DNA of 64,000 bases from the NCBI GenBank assembly GCA_031256035.1, contig JAIRRJ010000095.1, forward strand, positions 1 through 64,000. Direction: 5' to 3'. Under the pieces are notes generated by a model. It saw only the letters and a program-made list of their open reading frames with translations. It was not told the DNA's origin and did not search any database. The translations under genes were made by a program, and so were the position numbers. Shown here one piece after another: positions 54,021 through 62,669 of the stretch. The number at the start of each line of letters is the position of its first letter. Position 1 is the first letter of the stretch. This DNA comes from Treponema sp. Lineage in GTDB: Bacteria > Spirochaetota > Spirochaetia > Treponematales > Breznakiellaceae.

Positions 54021-54055
54021 GGGGAACCATCGAACCTTCGGTTCGCGGGTTCCAA
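54021..54055. repeat. partial repeat E2, intergenic copy
   Basis: TCGAACC-TTC-GGTTCGCGG with flanking GGGGAACC and GGGTTCC matches the right half of E2. It forms a strong stem and lies just after the aroK stop. Confidence 0.55.
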
Positions 54056-54071
54056 ACAAGTCACTGCGCTA

Positions 54072-54101
54072 TTGCAATAGTTTTGAAATACCCTTTATCC
54101 T
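54072..54101 (+). promoter_or_regulatory. leaderless promoter of the rhomboid gene
   Basis: TTGCAA (54072-54077), 18 bp, TATCCT (54096-54101), then 6 nt to ATG 54108. No ribosome-binding site. Confidence 0.6.
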
Positions 54102-54107
54102 TATTGT

Positions 54108-54746
54108 ATGGACATTATCAGGCGGCCTTTCAGATACCGCAATGACGGCGTGGTATATTGGCTAATTGGGATAAACATTCTGATCTTTGCGGCAATGCAA
54201 TTTTTGGGGAGGGATTTTCATAATTTTCTGACAACACGGATGGCGATGATACCCCTGACGGTCATGCACGGGTGGGTCTGGACTTTTGTTACGTATATGT
54301 TTCTGCACGGCGGTTTCAGCCACATCTTCTTCAATATGTTCGGTCTTATGATTTTTGGAGTCCAGGTTGAAAGGCAAATGGGCAGCCGTGAATTCCTGCT
54401 CTATTATTTTCTGACAGGAATTCTGGCGGGGCTTTTTTCATTTGGTCTGTACTATGTTACGCGCAATTACAGGGTGGCTCTCATGGGAGCGTCTGGGGCG
54501 CTTTTTGCGGTTCAGCTTGCGTATGCGGTGTTCTTTCCGGATGCTATTATTTACATTTGGGCGATTATTCCTCTGCGCGCTCCTGTGATGGTGCTGGGCT
54601 ATACCGCGCTGGAGTTGATTTTTTCCGTTACTGCCCGTAACAGCGGGGTAGCACATTTTACCCACCTTGCCGGTTTTGGCGTCGGGTGGCTGTATTTTTT
54701 GATTCGCTTTGGCATAAGCCCCTGGCGGCGGCTCACGAGGCGTTAA
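54108..54746 (+). CDS. rhomboid-family intramembrane serine protease
   Basis: The 212-aa protein has six membrane helices. FLHGGFSHIFFNMFGL is the conserved helix 2 (HxxxN type). GASGALFAVQLAY holds the catalytic Ser. FTHLAGFGVGWLY holds the catalytic His. It cuts membrane proteins within the bilayer; the substrate is unknown. It ends exactly where ddl starts. Confidence 0.92.
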   Translation: MDIIRRPFRYRNDGVVYWLIGINILIFAAMQFLGRDFHNFLTTRMAMIPLTVMHGWVWTFVTYMFLHGGFSHIFFNMFGLMIFGVQVERQMGSREFLLYYFLTGILAGLFSFGLYYVTRNYRVALMGASGALFAVQLAYAVFFPDAIIYIWAIIPLRAPVMVLGYTALELIFSVTARNSGVAHFTHLAGFGVGWLYFLIRFGISPWRRLTRR

Positions 54747-55835
54747 ATGAAAAAGACTGTTGTCGGTATACTTTTCGGTGGCAAATCTGCGGAGCATGAG
54801 GTTTCCCTGCAATCCGCGAAAAATATCTTTGAGGCGATTGACAGGGAAAAGTTTGAGCCTGTCCTTGTCGGGATTGACAAGACCGGACGCTGGCTGCTGA
54901 ATGACGCATCACGGTTTTTGCTTAACTCTGACAATCCATCCCTGATTAGCCTTGATACTGCAGGCAGCCCGGTTGCATTGCAGCCTGAAAACCGGGGGCT
55001 GCTCTGTGCAGGGGGAAATGTATTAACATCCGTCCCGCTTGATGTAGTCTTCCCCATTCTGCATGGGCCATTCGGTGAGGACGGCACGATTCAGGGGTTT
55101 CTGAAACTTGTGGATATTCCCTTTGCCGGACCGGGAGTGCTGGGTTCCGCTGTCGGAATGGATAAGGAGGTGATGAAGCGTCTCCTGCGGGACGCAGGAA
55201 TCCCAATCGGAAATTTTGTGGTCGTGAAAAGCCATGAACGGGTGCCGTCATTTGCGGAAATAATTGATGTTTTGGGTTGTCCCTTTTTTATCAAACCCGC
55301 GAACATGGGTTCTTCGGTAGGGATCAGTAAAGTCCGCGATGAAGAAAAATACGCCGCCGCGGTAAAAGACGCTTTTCAGTACGACAGCAAGATCATCATC
55401 GAAGAATTTATCCGCGGACGGGAGATTGAGTGCGCTGTATTGGGAAATGAAGAACCCGCCGCATCCGTCCCCGGCGAAGTAATTCCCTCACACGAATTCT
55501 ATTCTTACGATGCCAAGTACCTTGATACTCACGGCGCGGCGCTTGAGATACCAGCGAAAATTGACGACAAAACCGAAAAGCAGATGCAGCAGCTTGCGAT
55601 TAAAACTTTTCAGGCGCTCTGCTGCGAAGGGCTTTCGCGGGTTGATTTTTTCCTGAAAGAAAACGGCGAAATAATTGTCAACGAAATAAACACCATGCCG
55701 GGTTTTACCCGTATCAGCATGTACCCCAAAATGTGGGAAGCAAGCGGCATTACCTACACTGAACTGATTACCCGCTTGATTGAACTGGCGATTAGCCGTT
55801 TTGAAAAAGAGCGGCGGCTGAAAACAAGCAAGTGA
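54747..55835 (+). CDS. ddl: D-alanine--D-alanine ligase
   Basis: The 362-aa ATP-grasp enzyme makes the D-Ala-D-Ala dipeptide of peptidoglycan. It has ILFGGKSAEHEVSLQSAKNI, FPILHGPFGEDGTIQG, FIKPANMGSSVGISKV, EEFIRGREIECAVLGN and FLKENGEIIVNEINTMPGF. The DHAGS-like omega loop reads HEFYSYDAKYLDTHGA. ATG follows the rhomboid stop without a gap, so they are coupled. Confidence 0.95.
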   Translation: MKKTVVGILFGGKSAEHEVSLQSAKNIFEAIDREKFEPVLVGIDKTGRWLLNDASRFLLNSDNPSLISLDTAGSPVALQPENRGLLCAGGNVLTSVPLDVVFPILHGPFGEDGTIQGFLKLVDIPFAGPGVLGSAVGMDKEVMKRLLRDAGIPIGNFVVVKSHERVPSFAEIIDVLGCPFFIKPANMGSSVGISKVRDEEKYAAAVKDAFQYDSKIIIEEFIRGREIECAVLGNEEPAASVPGEVIPSHEFYSYDAKYLDTHGAALEIPAKIDDKTEKQMQQLAIKTFQALCCEGLSRVDFFLKENGEIIVNEINTMPGFTRISMYPKMWEASGITYTELITRLIELAISRFEKERRLKTSK

Positions 55836-55936
55836 TTGGGAGCAGTTACTGTTTGTTAGGCGAAAGTTGCGCAGAAATTGTTTGAAGAATAAATAAAAAA
55901 AATAATAGTAGCATCTTTTGCGTAATATAGAAGTTA

Positions 55937-55965
55937 TTGACTTTTTCAAAAATATGTATTTTAAT
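55937..55965 (+). promoter_or_regulatory. promoter of the LRR protein gene
   Basis: TTGACT (55937-55942), 17 bp, TTTAAT (55960-55965). AAGGA follows 7 nt before the GTG start. Confidence 0.55.
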
Positions 55966-55985
55966 GTTAATATAAGGAATTTGCT

Positions 55986-57566
55986 GTGAATAGAAAAATA
56001 ATTTTAGGTATTGCCATAATAACATTAGTGTTAATAGTGGCAGTTTCCGCTATTGCGAAAAACGCACAAGTGCAGGAGACACAAGGAGATTCAACCAGGA
56101 CTGTTTCCATACAATTCGACCCCGAAAGCGACTTTGAGGTAAGAGTTATTGACGGCGGACAAGGAGTTGAGATTACTAACTATCTTGGCGGCAAACCGGA
56201 AATTATTATCCCCCCGAAGATAAGCGGTATGCCCGTCACCGGAATTGGGGAAGAGGCTTTTTGTACTAGAGTTACCTATACTGGTGAAGGCGAGGTTTGG
56301 ATTAACCAGCTGACCAGCGTTACCATACCCGACAGCGTTACCTATATTGGAAAATGGGCGTTTTTCAATACTAACATGAGCAGCGTTACCATTGGCAGCA
56401 ATGTTGCCTCTATCGGAAACCGTGCGTTTGCCTATAGCCAACTGACCAGTCTTACCATTCCTGACAGCGTTACTGAGATTGGGGAAAGTGCGTTTGCCTA
56501 TAACCGGCTGACCAGTCTTATCATTCCCGGCAGCGTTACAGAGATTGGGGAAGGCGCGTTTGCCGAAAACCAGTTGACCAGCGTTATCATTCCCGGCAGC
56601 GTTACCTCTATTGGGAGAAGTGCGTTTTACGAAAACCGGCTGACCAGCGTTACTATCCCCGACAGCGTTACCTCTATTGGGCATGGGGCGTTTTGGAGTA
56701 ACGGGCTGACCAGCGTTACTATCCCCGATAGTGTTACCTCTATTGGGGATTGGGCGTTTTCGAGTAACCAGCTGACCAGTGTTACTATCCCCGACAGTGT
56801 TACATCCATCGGTGGCAATGTGTTTAGATGGAACACCGAACTAATGGAAATAAATGTTTCCGCCAGCAATCCAAACTATGCATCAGAAGAAGGTGTCCTG
56901 TACAATAAAGATAAAACTACTATTGTTGCATGGCCAAGGGGGAAAACACCGGTAAGTATCCCGAACAGCGTTACTTCTATTGGAGCAACCGCATTTTGCG
57001 ACATTCAATTGACCAGCGTTACCATCCCAGACAGTGTAACCATTATCGGAGACTATGCGTTTGACCGCAGCCAGCTGACATCCGTTACTATCCCAGATAG
57101 CGTAACATCTATCGGGAACCATGCGTTTGCCCATAACCAACTTACCACTATTACTATTCCAGATAGCGTAACATCAATTGGGGTCCATGCATTTTATAAT
57201 AACCAACTAACCAGCGTAACGATACCGGGCAGCGTTACCAGCATCGGGACTGAGGCGTTTTGGGGTAACAGGCTGACAAGCGTTATCATTCCCGACAGCG
57301 TTACTTCCATTGAGCGCCATACGTTTTCCAATAACCAGCTAACCAGCATTATTATCCCAAGTAGCGTAACATCAATTGGAGACGATGCGTTTTTCAATAA
57401 CCCACTGGCCAGCATTACCATCGGGGCAAATGTTGATGTAGCTGCTATAATGTCAATAAATAAATATTATTTAAACTTTGTAAGCGCCTATAACCTTACT
57501 TACGGCAGGGCGGCAGGGACATATACAAGACCCAATACCGACAGCACAACCTGGACAAAACAATAA
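55986..57566 (+). CDS. BspA-like leucine-rich-repeat surface protein
   Basis: The 526-aa protein starts at GTG with AAGGA upstream. An N-terminal hydrophobic segment (KIILGIAIITLVLIVAVSAI) is a signal peptide or anchor. After residue 75 there are about 16 repeats of 23 residues of the form QLTSVTIPDSVTSIGDWAFS, interrupted once by a KDKTTIVAWPRGK linker. This is the LRR_5/BspA family, known for host-surface and fibronectin binding in treponemes. The 69-bp DNA repeats are near-identical and could recombine. The relic at 12000-12185 belongs to the same family. Confidence 0.9.
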   Translation: MNRKIILGIAIITLVLIVAVSAIAKNAQVQETQGDSTRTVSIQFDPESDFEVRVIDGGQGVEITNYLGGKPEIIIPPKISGMPVTGIGEEAFCTRVTYTGEGEVWINQLTSVTIPDSVTYIGKWAFFNTNMSSVTIGSNVASIGNRAFAYSQLTSLTIPDSVTEIGESAFAYNRLTSLIIPGSVTEIGEGAFAENQLTSVIIPGSVTSIGRSAFYENRLTSVTIPDSVTSIGHGAFWSNGLTSVTIPDSVTSIGDWAFSSNQLTSVTIPDSVTSIGGNVFRWNTELMEINVSASNPNYASEEGVLYNKDKTTIVAWPRGKTPVSIPNSVTSIGATAFCDIQLTSVTIPDSVTIIGDYAFDRSQLTSVTIPDSVTSIGNHAFAHNQLTTITIPDSVTSIGVHAFYNNQLTSVTIPGSVTSIGTEAFWGNRLTSVIIPDSVTSIERHTFSNNQLTSIIIPSSVTSIGDDAFFNNPLASITIGANVDVAAIMSINKYYLNFVSAYNLTYGRAAGTYTRPNTDSTTWTKQ

Positions 57567-57818
57567 AACATCCCCAAAAGCCACTTCGAGTCTTTTTGGG
57601 AAACTCTCTTAATAAAATAATATGATAATGGCGCAACCTTCGCCTAACTTGATTGATAATTGTGGGTCAAGTTTAGCGCAGAGCGGGCGGGGTATGAACC
57701 CTTCGCATACAATCAACAAAAAATGATCAAAAATGTTCATTTTTCTTTTTCGATTTGTTATTTACTCACAATATGGTTGGTATTACCATTAAGAAAAGAT
57801 AAAGAAGGAGAATTCACA

Positions 57819-59138
57819 ATGAAAATTAACCATAAAAAGTCTCTGCTGTTACTGATCACAATTGTTTTATTAACAGTGTCCTGTACGAAACGAATGGATA
57901 TGAAGAACGATCACTCCGGTGAAGAAACAATTGATTTTTACACTAAAAATGAGATTCATCCCCGGTTTTACAGCATTGCCGATACGAAGAATAATGTATT
58001 TTGTTATCTGTTAATTGGAGATGAAAAAGCTTTATTATTTGACACAACATACGGTTCTGCGCCTTTGCACCGTATTATCAGGGAAATTACAGAATTGCCT
58101 GTTACCGTTGTTTTGGGGCATGGACACATGGATCATTCGGGTGGCGCCGCGCAGTTGTACGCATACTTGAACAGCGATGTTTGGATGCACGAAACAGAGC
58201 TCAATTTATTCCGTTACTACAACATGGAAACAAGATTTCTAAAAGAATTGAAGATAGGCCAGGTTTTCAATCTTGGCGGCCTGGATGCAGAAATTGTTGG
58301 CATGGAAGGACATACTGCCGGCTCCATAGGGATATTTGTTAAAGAACATCGTCTTCTTCTGACCAGTGATTCCGCCAATCCTGATATATGGCTGTTTCTA
58401 AACGAATCGCTTCCGATAAATGAATATATTGCAATGCTGGAACGTACCATACTGCTAGATTTCGATACATTTTTTATTGGTCACAGCGATGAACCCATGT
58501 CAAAATCTGATTTTCAGGAATTTATCAAAGCAGCGCGTAACGTATCGGTAGAAAAATCAGAACCGTATGAGCCATATCATTCTGTTTTTATTTACAGAGA
58601 AGACGGCGCGAGTGTTTTTTTCAAGGGTGATTCAGCCGAATGGGAACGCCGTCTGTCAGCAACAGAGAGCAATTTACCGCCAGGCAATCTGGGAGCTTTT
58701 GAAATTGTACTTTGGGACAATTTTTTATATGGCAACGGTTATCAGGCTTATGTACAAAACAGAAACATGTTGAACGGTTACAGGCTTAAGAAAGGTGACA
58801 CATATACTCTAAAAGTGACTTATACTGCCAGCCGTGATTTAGAAAAAGAATTGTTGGCAGGTTTTGTGGATGTGACAGGCGGAAAATGGAAAACTCTTAG
58901 TTACACTCAAAAAGCTATTGAGCCGCCCAATGTAATTTTAGGCCATGCATCAAAAGCCGGGGAAGTAGTTTCCTCGGAAGTAACAATTTCAATCGTAACT
59001 GCCGCAGGAATCTCCACTGCTGCCGCAAATACGCTTGTTTTGGAAACCCTGGGGCAGGGCAGACACAAATCGAGAAATTCCGGTGTGCAGGGACCGGTAA
59101 CAATTTCTTTTACTGAATTTGTTCTTACAAAAAGATAA
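57819..59138 (+). CDS. metallo-beta-lactamase-fold lipoprotein
   Basis: The start ATG 57819 has AAGGAG; the frame is open to 57660 without a site. The 439-aa product has a lipobox (LLLITIVLLTVSC). The MBL motif is VVLGHGHMDHSGG (HxHxDH), with MEGHTAGSIG and IGHSDEP as further metal ligands. A C-terminal beta domain (about 300-439) follows, not known to me. It is probably a hydrolase at the cell surface. Confidence 0.85.
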   Translation: MKINHKKSLLLLITIVLLTVSCTKRMDMKNDHSGEETIDFYTKNEIHPRFYSIADTKNNVFCYLLIGDEKALLFDTTYGSAPLHRIIREITELPVTVVLGHGHMDHSGGAAQLYAYLNSDVWMHETELNLFRYYNMETRFLKELKIGQVFNLGGLDAEIVGMEGHTAGSIGIFVKEHRLLLTSDSANPDIWLFLNESLPINEYIAMLERTILLDFDTFFIGHSDEPMSKSDFQEFIKAARNVSVEKSEPYEPYHSVFIYREDGASVFFKGDSAEWERRLSATESNLPPGNLGAFEIVLWDNFLYGNGYQAYVQNRNMLNGYRLKKGDTYTLKVTYTASRDLEKELLAGFVDVTGGKWKTLSYTQKAIEPPNVILGHASKAGEVVSSEVTISIVTAAGISTAAANTLVLETLGQGRHKSRNSGVQGPVTISFTEFVLTKR

Positions 59139-59193
59139 AGCAGCCCTGCCAGGCACGATCATCACCCAAACAACTCCGCAAGCAGGATTGCTT

Positions 59194-59589
59194 TCACTCC
59201 GGGCGAAACCCCGGCACATCCCACTCCGGCGGTATTTTGACGGGCGCTCCTTTTGAATCTACAAAAACCCAGGTAACTTTTGCCTCGATCAACAAATCTT
59301 CTCCCCGCCATATTTCCTGTAAAATGATCCCGCTGACCGCCCCTTTTTTTATCGGCCGGGATTTTATCACCAGTTCGTCATCGGCAAACGCCGGTTTTTT
59401 GTAGTCGATCTCTATCCGGGCTATGTAGGTTCCATATCCTGCCTGGAATGCTTTGGGATAATCAAAACCGGCGTCTTTCAGGAATTCATAACGCGCATAC
59501 TCAAGATAATTGAGATAATTGGCGTTATTTACATGATTGTAGCTGTCGCACTCATAGGTTCTTACCCGCAGGGAACATTCGCTTGTCAT
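59194..59589 (-). CDS. 4-hydroxybenzoyl-CoA thioesterase family protein
   Basis: This is a 131-aa hot-dog protein. The motif VRTYECDSYNHVNNANYLNY holds the catalytic Asp, as in YbgC/FadM thioesterases. EIDYKKPAFADDELVI and VTWVFVDSKGAPVKIP complete the fold. It hydrolyses acyl-CoA or acyl-ACP. It stands alone. Confidence 0.88.
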   Translation of the reverse strand: MTSECSLRVRTYECDSYNHVNNANYLNYLEYARYEFLKDAGFDYPKAFQAGYGTYIARIEIDYKKPAFADDELVIKSRPIKKGAVSGIILQEIWRGEDLLIEAKVTWVFVDSKGAPVKIPPEWDVPGFRPE

Positions 59590-59617
59590 GGTTCAACTAT
59601 ATCGCGGAGAACCTTGC

Positions 59618-60775
59618 CTACTCAAGCCGGTAAGCGGTTAAATCGGGAAGCTTGTCCAGAGTTATCACCGCCGGATGATGATAGACTTTCATTTTATGCG
59701 CCTGAGTATTGTGGTATTCCCCTGTCCAGTGGTTATCCTTGTGGGTTTGCCCCTGTTTGGAGTTGCCGCCGTCATTCCATGTCATGAACCATGACCACAT
59801 CGCTCCGTCTTTGACACATTCTTCCGGGTCGGGAATTCTGCCGTTTTCCGTAAGTGCTATAATGCGGTTTTTATCAGGGTCCATCTGATTGTGGGTTTCG
59901 GTAAATGCGGATTTCATTGACGAATAACCGCTTTGAGTATAAATGTCGCGGCCGATAATATCCACGGTAGCCGGATCAGGAAACCATTTTGCATTGTCAG
60001 CATTCCATATCCAGATCAGGTTGTTCAGTCCTTTTTCGTGCGTGAGATAATCGTACATCAATTCCCAAAGTGCGATATATTGAGCGGAGCCGCTTGCTCC
60101 CCACCAGAACCAGCCGCCTGCCGCTTCATGCAGCGGGCGCCAAAGAACCGGAATATCCCTGTCCTTGAGAGTTTTAAGCCGCAGGGCGACTCTATCAAGA
60201 TCTCTTATTATGGCTTTATAATTATCGCTTTCGGTATCCAGCCTGCCGTTCTTCCACGGAATACGGAAATTTGTTTCGTTGGAATAAAATTTATCACTTA
60301 CACCCACCCGCCAATGCCAGCAGAAAGTAACAATACCGTGGACATTCGGTCTGTTCGGAAGCAGAGCCACACCGTTATTCTTGCCTTCCCACCATTCAAT
60401 GGCTTCGTTAATCTGCTGCCTGCCGCCCAAAAACGGGGCATTCGGATCAGATAACTGGAGAAAATCAAAACCCTTCAGCGCCGGATACTTGCCGGTGTCA
60501 GTATGAACACGGGCTATCATGTCCATTTCATCATTCATAGTCCATGCTGTGTCCATCTGACCGGAGATGATGCTCTTACCATATTGATCTTTAAGATAAT
60601 TGAAAAGCCGTTTTGTATTGGGAGATAATTCGGGAGAGGGACGGGAAATCCGCGGCGGCGGCGGAGCCGAAGGAGTTTCCTCCTGAACCTGAATCGGCGG
60701 AGGGGCGGAAGGGCATGATGAAAATACCAATAACGCCGCCAATGCCGTAATACCGGCGCGGATTCCTTTCTTCAT
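59618..60775 (-). CDS. GH26 beta-mannanase lipoprotein
   Basis: The 385-aa product has a lipobox (LLVFSSCPSAPP) and a Pro-rich linker. The GH26 domain has KSIISGQMDTAW, VTFCWHWRVG, WRPLHEAAGGWFWWG (acid/base Glu) and RIIALTENG (nucleophile Glu). It should cut beta-1,4-mannan outside the cell, a plausible plant-fibre substrate in a gut. It follows a probable carbohydrate-binding lipoprotein by 3 bp in one operon. Confidence 0.9.
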   Translation of the reverse strand: MKKGIRAGITALAALLVFSSCPSAPPPIQVQEETPSAPPPPRISRPSPELSPNTKRLFNYLKDQYGKSIISGQMDTAWTMNDEMDMIARVHTDTGKYPALKGFDFLQLSDPNAPFLGGRQQINEAIEWWEGKNNGVALLPNRPNVHGIVTFCWHWRVGVSDKFYSNETNFRIPWKNGRLDTESDNYKAIIRDLDRVALRLKTLKDRDIPVLWRPLHEAAGGWFWWGASGSAQYIALWELMYDYLTHEKGLNNLIWIWNADNAKWFPDPATVDIIGRDIYTQSGYSSMKSAFTETHNQMDPDKNRIIALTENGRIPDPEECVKDGAMWSWFMTWNDGGNSKQGQTHKDNHWTGEYHNTQAHKMKVYHHPAVITLDKLPDLTAYRLE

Positions 60776-60778
60776 ATA

Positions 60779-61396
60779 CTACTCCCAGCGAATGTTATCA
60801 AAGAAAACAGGGCCTTTGTAGTCGGTTTTGTAACCGGCAATTGCAAAGATCATATTGTTCATTGCATTTGAAGTGCGCGGAGTAAGGCGGAGGCTTACAG
60901 TGGCTTTTATAAAACCGTTGTCCATTTCCTCACCCTTGATATGATCGCTCTGACATTCCGATAGTTTCTTGTTATCATTCATGAAGAGAAACTTGCTTTT
61001 GAAATGACCTTTGGTTGAAAATTCAGGGTTATAGATTATGTCAAATACAAAGTTTTTATAGCCCGCCATAACAAAAGGTTCACTTAATTTGTACCCTAAT
61101 TTGGGTTCCGACCATTCTGAGCCCGTATCTTTGGTAAAATCAACATCCATCCTGAGCATGGGTTTCCCCAAAGTGGTATCATCGCGGCTGATTTCCACAG
61201 TTCCTTTATGATCCCAGAATTCTGCTATCGCCACTGTCCAGTTGGCGGATACGGATTCAGGATCATCAAAACTAAGCCTGAACGGTTCTACCGCAACCGC
61301 TGCATTGCCGCCGCCCCCGCCTGAAGATCCGCACGAGAAAACCAAAACTGCAGCAATAACCGCAATAACCGCAAAAACATACTTTCCATGTTTCAT
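60779..61396 (-). CDS. carbohydrate-binding-module-like lipoprotein
   Basis: The 205-aa product has a lipobox (VLVFSCGSS) and then a Gly-rich linker. The rest is a jelly-roll-like domain (LSFDDPESVSANWTVAIAEF, MAGYKNFVFDIIYNPE, PVFFDNIRWE). The ending and Trp/Asn spacing recall CBM23-type mannan-binding modules. It is the first gene of the mannanase operon. Confidence 0.7.
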   Translation of the reverse strand: MKHGKYVFAVIAVIAAVLVFSCGSSGGGGGNAAVAVEPFRLSFDDPESVSANWTVAIAEFWDHKGTVEISRDDTTLGKPMLRMDVDFTKDTGSEWSEPKLGYKLSEPFVMAGYKNFVFDIIYNPEFSTKGHFKSKFLFMNDNKKLSECQSDHIKGEEMDNGFIKATVSLRLTPRTSNAMNNMIFAIAGYKTDYKGPVFFDNIRWE

Positions 61397-61424
61397 AAAA
61401 TCCCCCTAAAATTTCTTTATGATT

Positions 61425-61471
61425 ATTTTAAGGTTATAAAATCACCCTGTCAACAAGAAAAACGACAGGGT
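61425..61471 (-). promoter_or_regulatory. promoter and operator of the mannanase operon
   Basis: On the minus strand TTGACA (plus 61448-61453), 17 bp, TAAAAT (plus 61425-61430). An inverted repeat with arms ACCCTGTC (61444-61451) and GACAGGGT (61464-61471) overlaps the -35 box. It also lies upstream of the divergent Nudix gene. Confidence 0.7.
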
Positions 61472-61505
61472 ATACTCATCACATTGTCTACATTATACTG
61501 AGGTC

Positions 61506-62042
61506 ATGTTCACATTTTGCCCCTCTTGTGCATCTAAAAAAATCGCATTTGATGACATAAATGTTTTCCGCTGCCCGGATTGCGGCTTTGTCTATTACCA
61601 CAACACAGCTGCGGCTACCGGCTGCCTGATTTATGTGCCTGACACAGAGAGACTTGTGTTCATGGTTCGGGGCAATGAACCGGGTGCGGGCAAACTTGAC
61701 CTTCCCGGCGGCTTTGTTGACCCCGGCGAAGGCGTGCTTGAAGGACTCTATCGTGAGCTGCGGGAAGAAATCGGCTGGACGCCGCCCGGAGCTGACCTGC
61801 CTCAGGTTTTCACGCTTTTCGCCTCTTTCCCGAATGTGTACCCGTACAAAGGCATCAATTACAATACCTGCGATCTGTTCTTTACCGTTTCCGCGCCCGG
61901 TCTGAAACCGGAGGACTTGCACCTGGAAAAGTCGGAAATCGCCGCTGTCCGTTTCTTAAAACCGGAAGAAATCAATTATGACGATATTGCCTTTGAGTCC
62001 ATCAAACGGGCAGTGCGGGCGTTTGTCCATCGGCGTTCTTGA
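61506..62042 (+). CDS. Nudix hydrolase with zinc ribbon
   Basis: The 178-aa protein starts with a zinc ribbon (FCPSCASKKIAF, FRCPDCGFVYYH). The Nudix box is GGFVDPGEGVLEGLYRELREEIGW, split here for length: GGFVDPGEG then LREEIGW. It resembles NUDIX enzymes of the NudC/ADP-ribose type. TATACT ends 6 nt before the ATG, so a leaderless start is possible. Substrate unknown. Confidence 0.87.
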   Translation: MFTFCPSCASKKIAFDDINVFRCPDCGFVYYHNTAAATGCLIYVPDTERLVFMVRGNEPGAGKLDLPGGFVDPGEGVLEGLYRELREEIGWTPPGADLPQVFTLFASFPNVYPYKGINYNTCDLFFTVSAPGLKPEDLHLEKSEIAAVRFLKPEEINYDDIAFESIKRAVRAFVHRRS

Positions 62043-62073
62043 CTAATTTGCCATTTCTTATCATCTTAAACTT

Positions 62074-62658
62074 ATGAACCGTAATTCGCCTGTTGCAAAT
62101 TCCGCTGTTCCCGGTGAATACCACAAAGTAGCGGAGCGGCTGTTCCCTCAGGACGGGTTTTTCAAAAGCCGGGGGCCGGATGTGAAATCTGCCGCGGAAT
62201 TTGCCAAGGTGCTGGGAATTGGCGCGGAGTATCAGCGCCTGCTTGCCCTTGATAAAGGCAGCGGAGAAATGCGCAAGTTTCTGGAACATTTTCAGGATAA
62301 CCTGGATCTGCTGATTCAGAAAACCTGGGTTGAAAAAGCGGACGAAACCCGCAAGGAAAAACTTCAGGACGAAGTGCCGCCTTTTATGTCTACGATTGAG
62401 CAGGGCAATTTCCCCAGAGCTATTGAAGAATTCGGCGCTATTCTTGAAGAACTTGCTTATCTTTTTTTTGGTATCCAGAGTGATAAAGATGATTTTACCG
62501 AGTATACGTTCCGCATTGACGCGCAAATGGGGCTTTTCTGGTGGTACGGCGGCAAACTTGCCGCATTGAAAGAACTGAGCGAAAAAAACAGCAGCGGAAA
62601 CGATAAGGTTCTGTGGGCGGTTCTGCTTCTCGGCATCTGTTATCTGACGAATTTTTAA
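62074..62658 (+). CDS. conserved-looking protein of unknown function
   Basis: The 194-aa product is helical and acidic, with [40 protein letters not shown] and [20 protein letters not shown]. No membrane helix except a weak hydrophobic C-terminus ([13 protein letters not shown]). TTGACT, 16 bp, TCATCT and 7 nt precede the ATG, so it may be leaderless. It ends 11 bp before glnS and is probably co-transcribed with it. I do not recognise the family. Confidence 0.65.
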   Translation: MNRNSPVANSAVPGEYHKVAERLFPQDGFFKSRGPDVKSAAEFAKVLGIGAEYQRLLALDKGSGEMRKFLEHFQDNLDLLIQKTWVEKADETRKEKLQDEVPPFMSTIEQGNFPRAIEEFGAILEELAYLFFGIQSDKDDFTEYTFRIDAQMGLFWWYGGKLAALKELSEKNSSGNDKVLWAVLLLGICYLTNF

Positions 62659-62669
62659 AGGAAAAAAAA

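Noticed and set aside
56000-57500. CRISPR-like periodic repeats
   Set aside because: The period is 69 bp, in frame, and encodes LRR repeats; there are no spacers.
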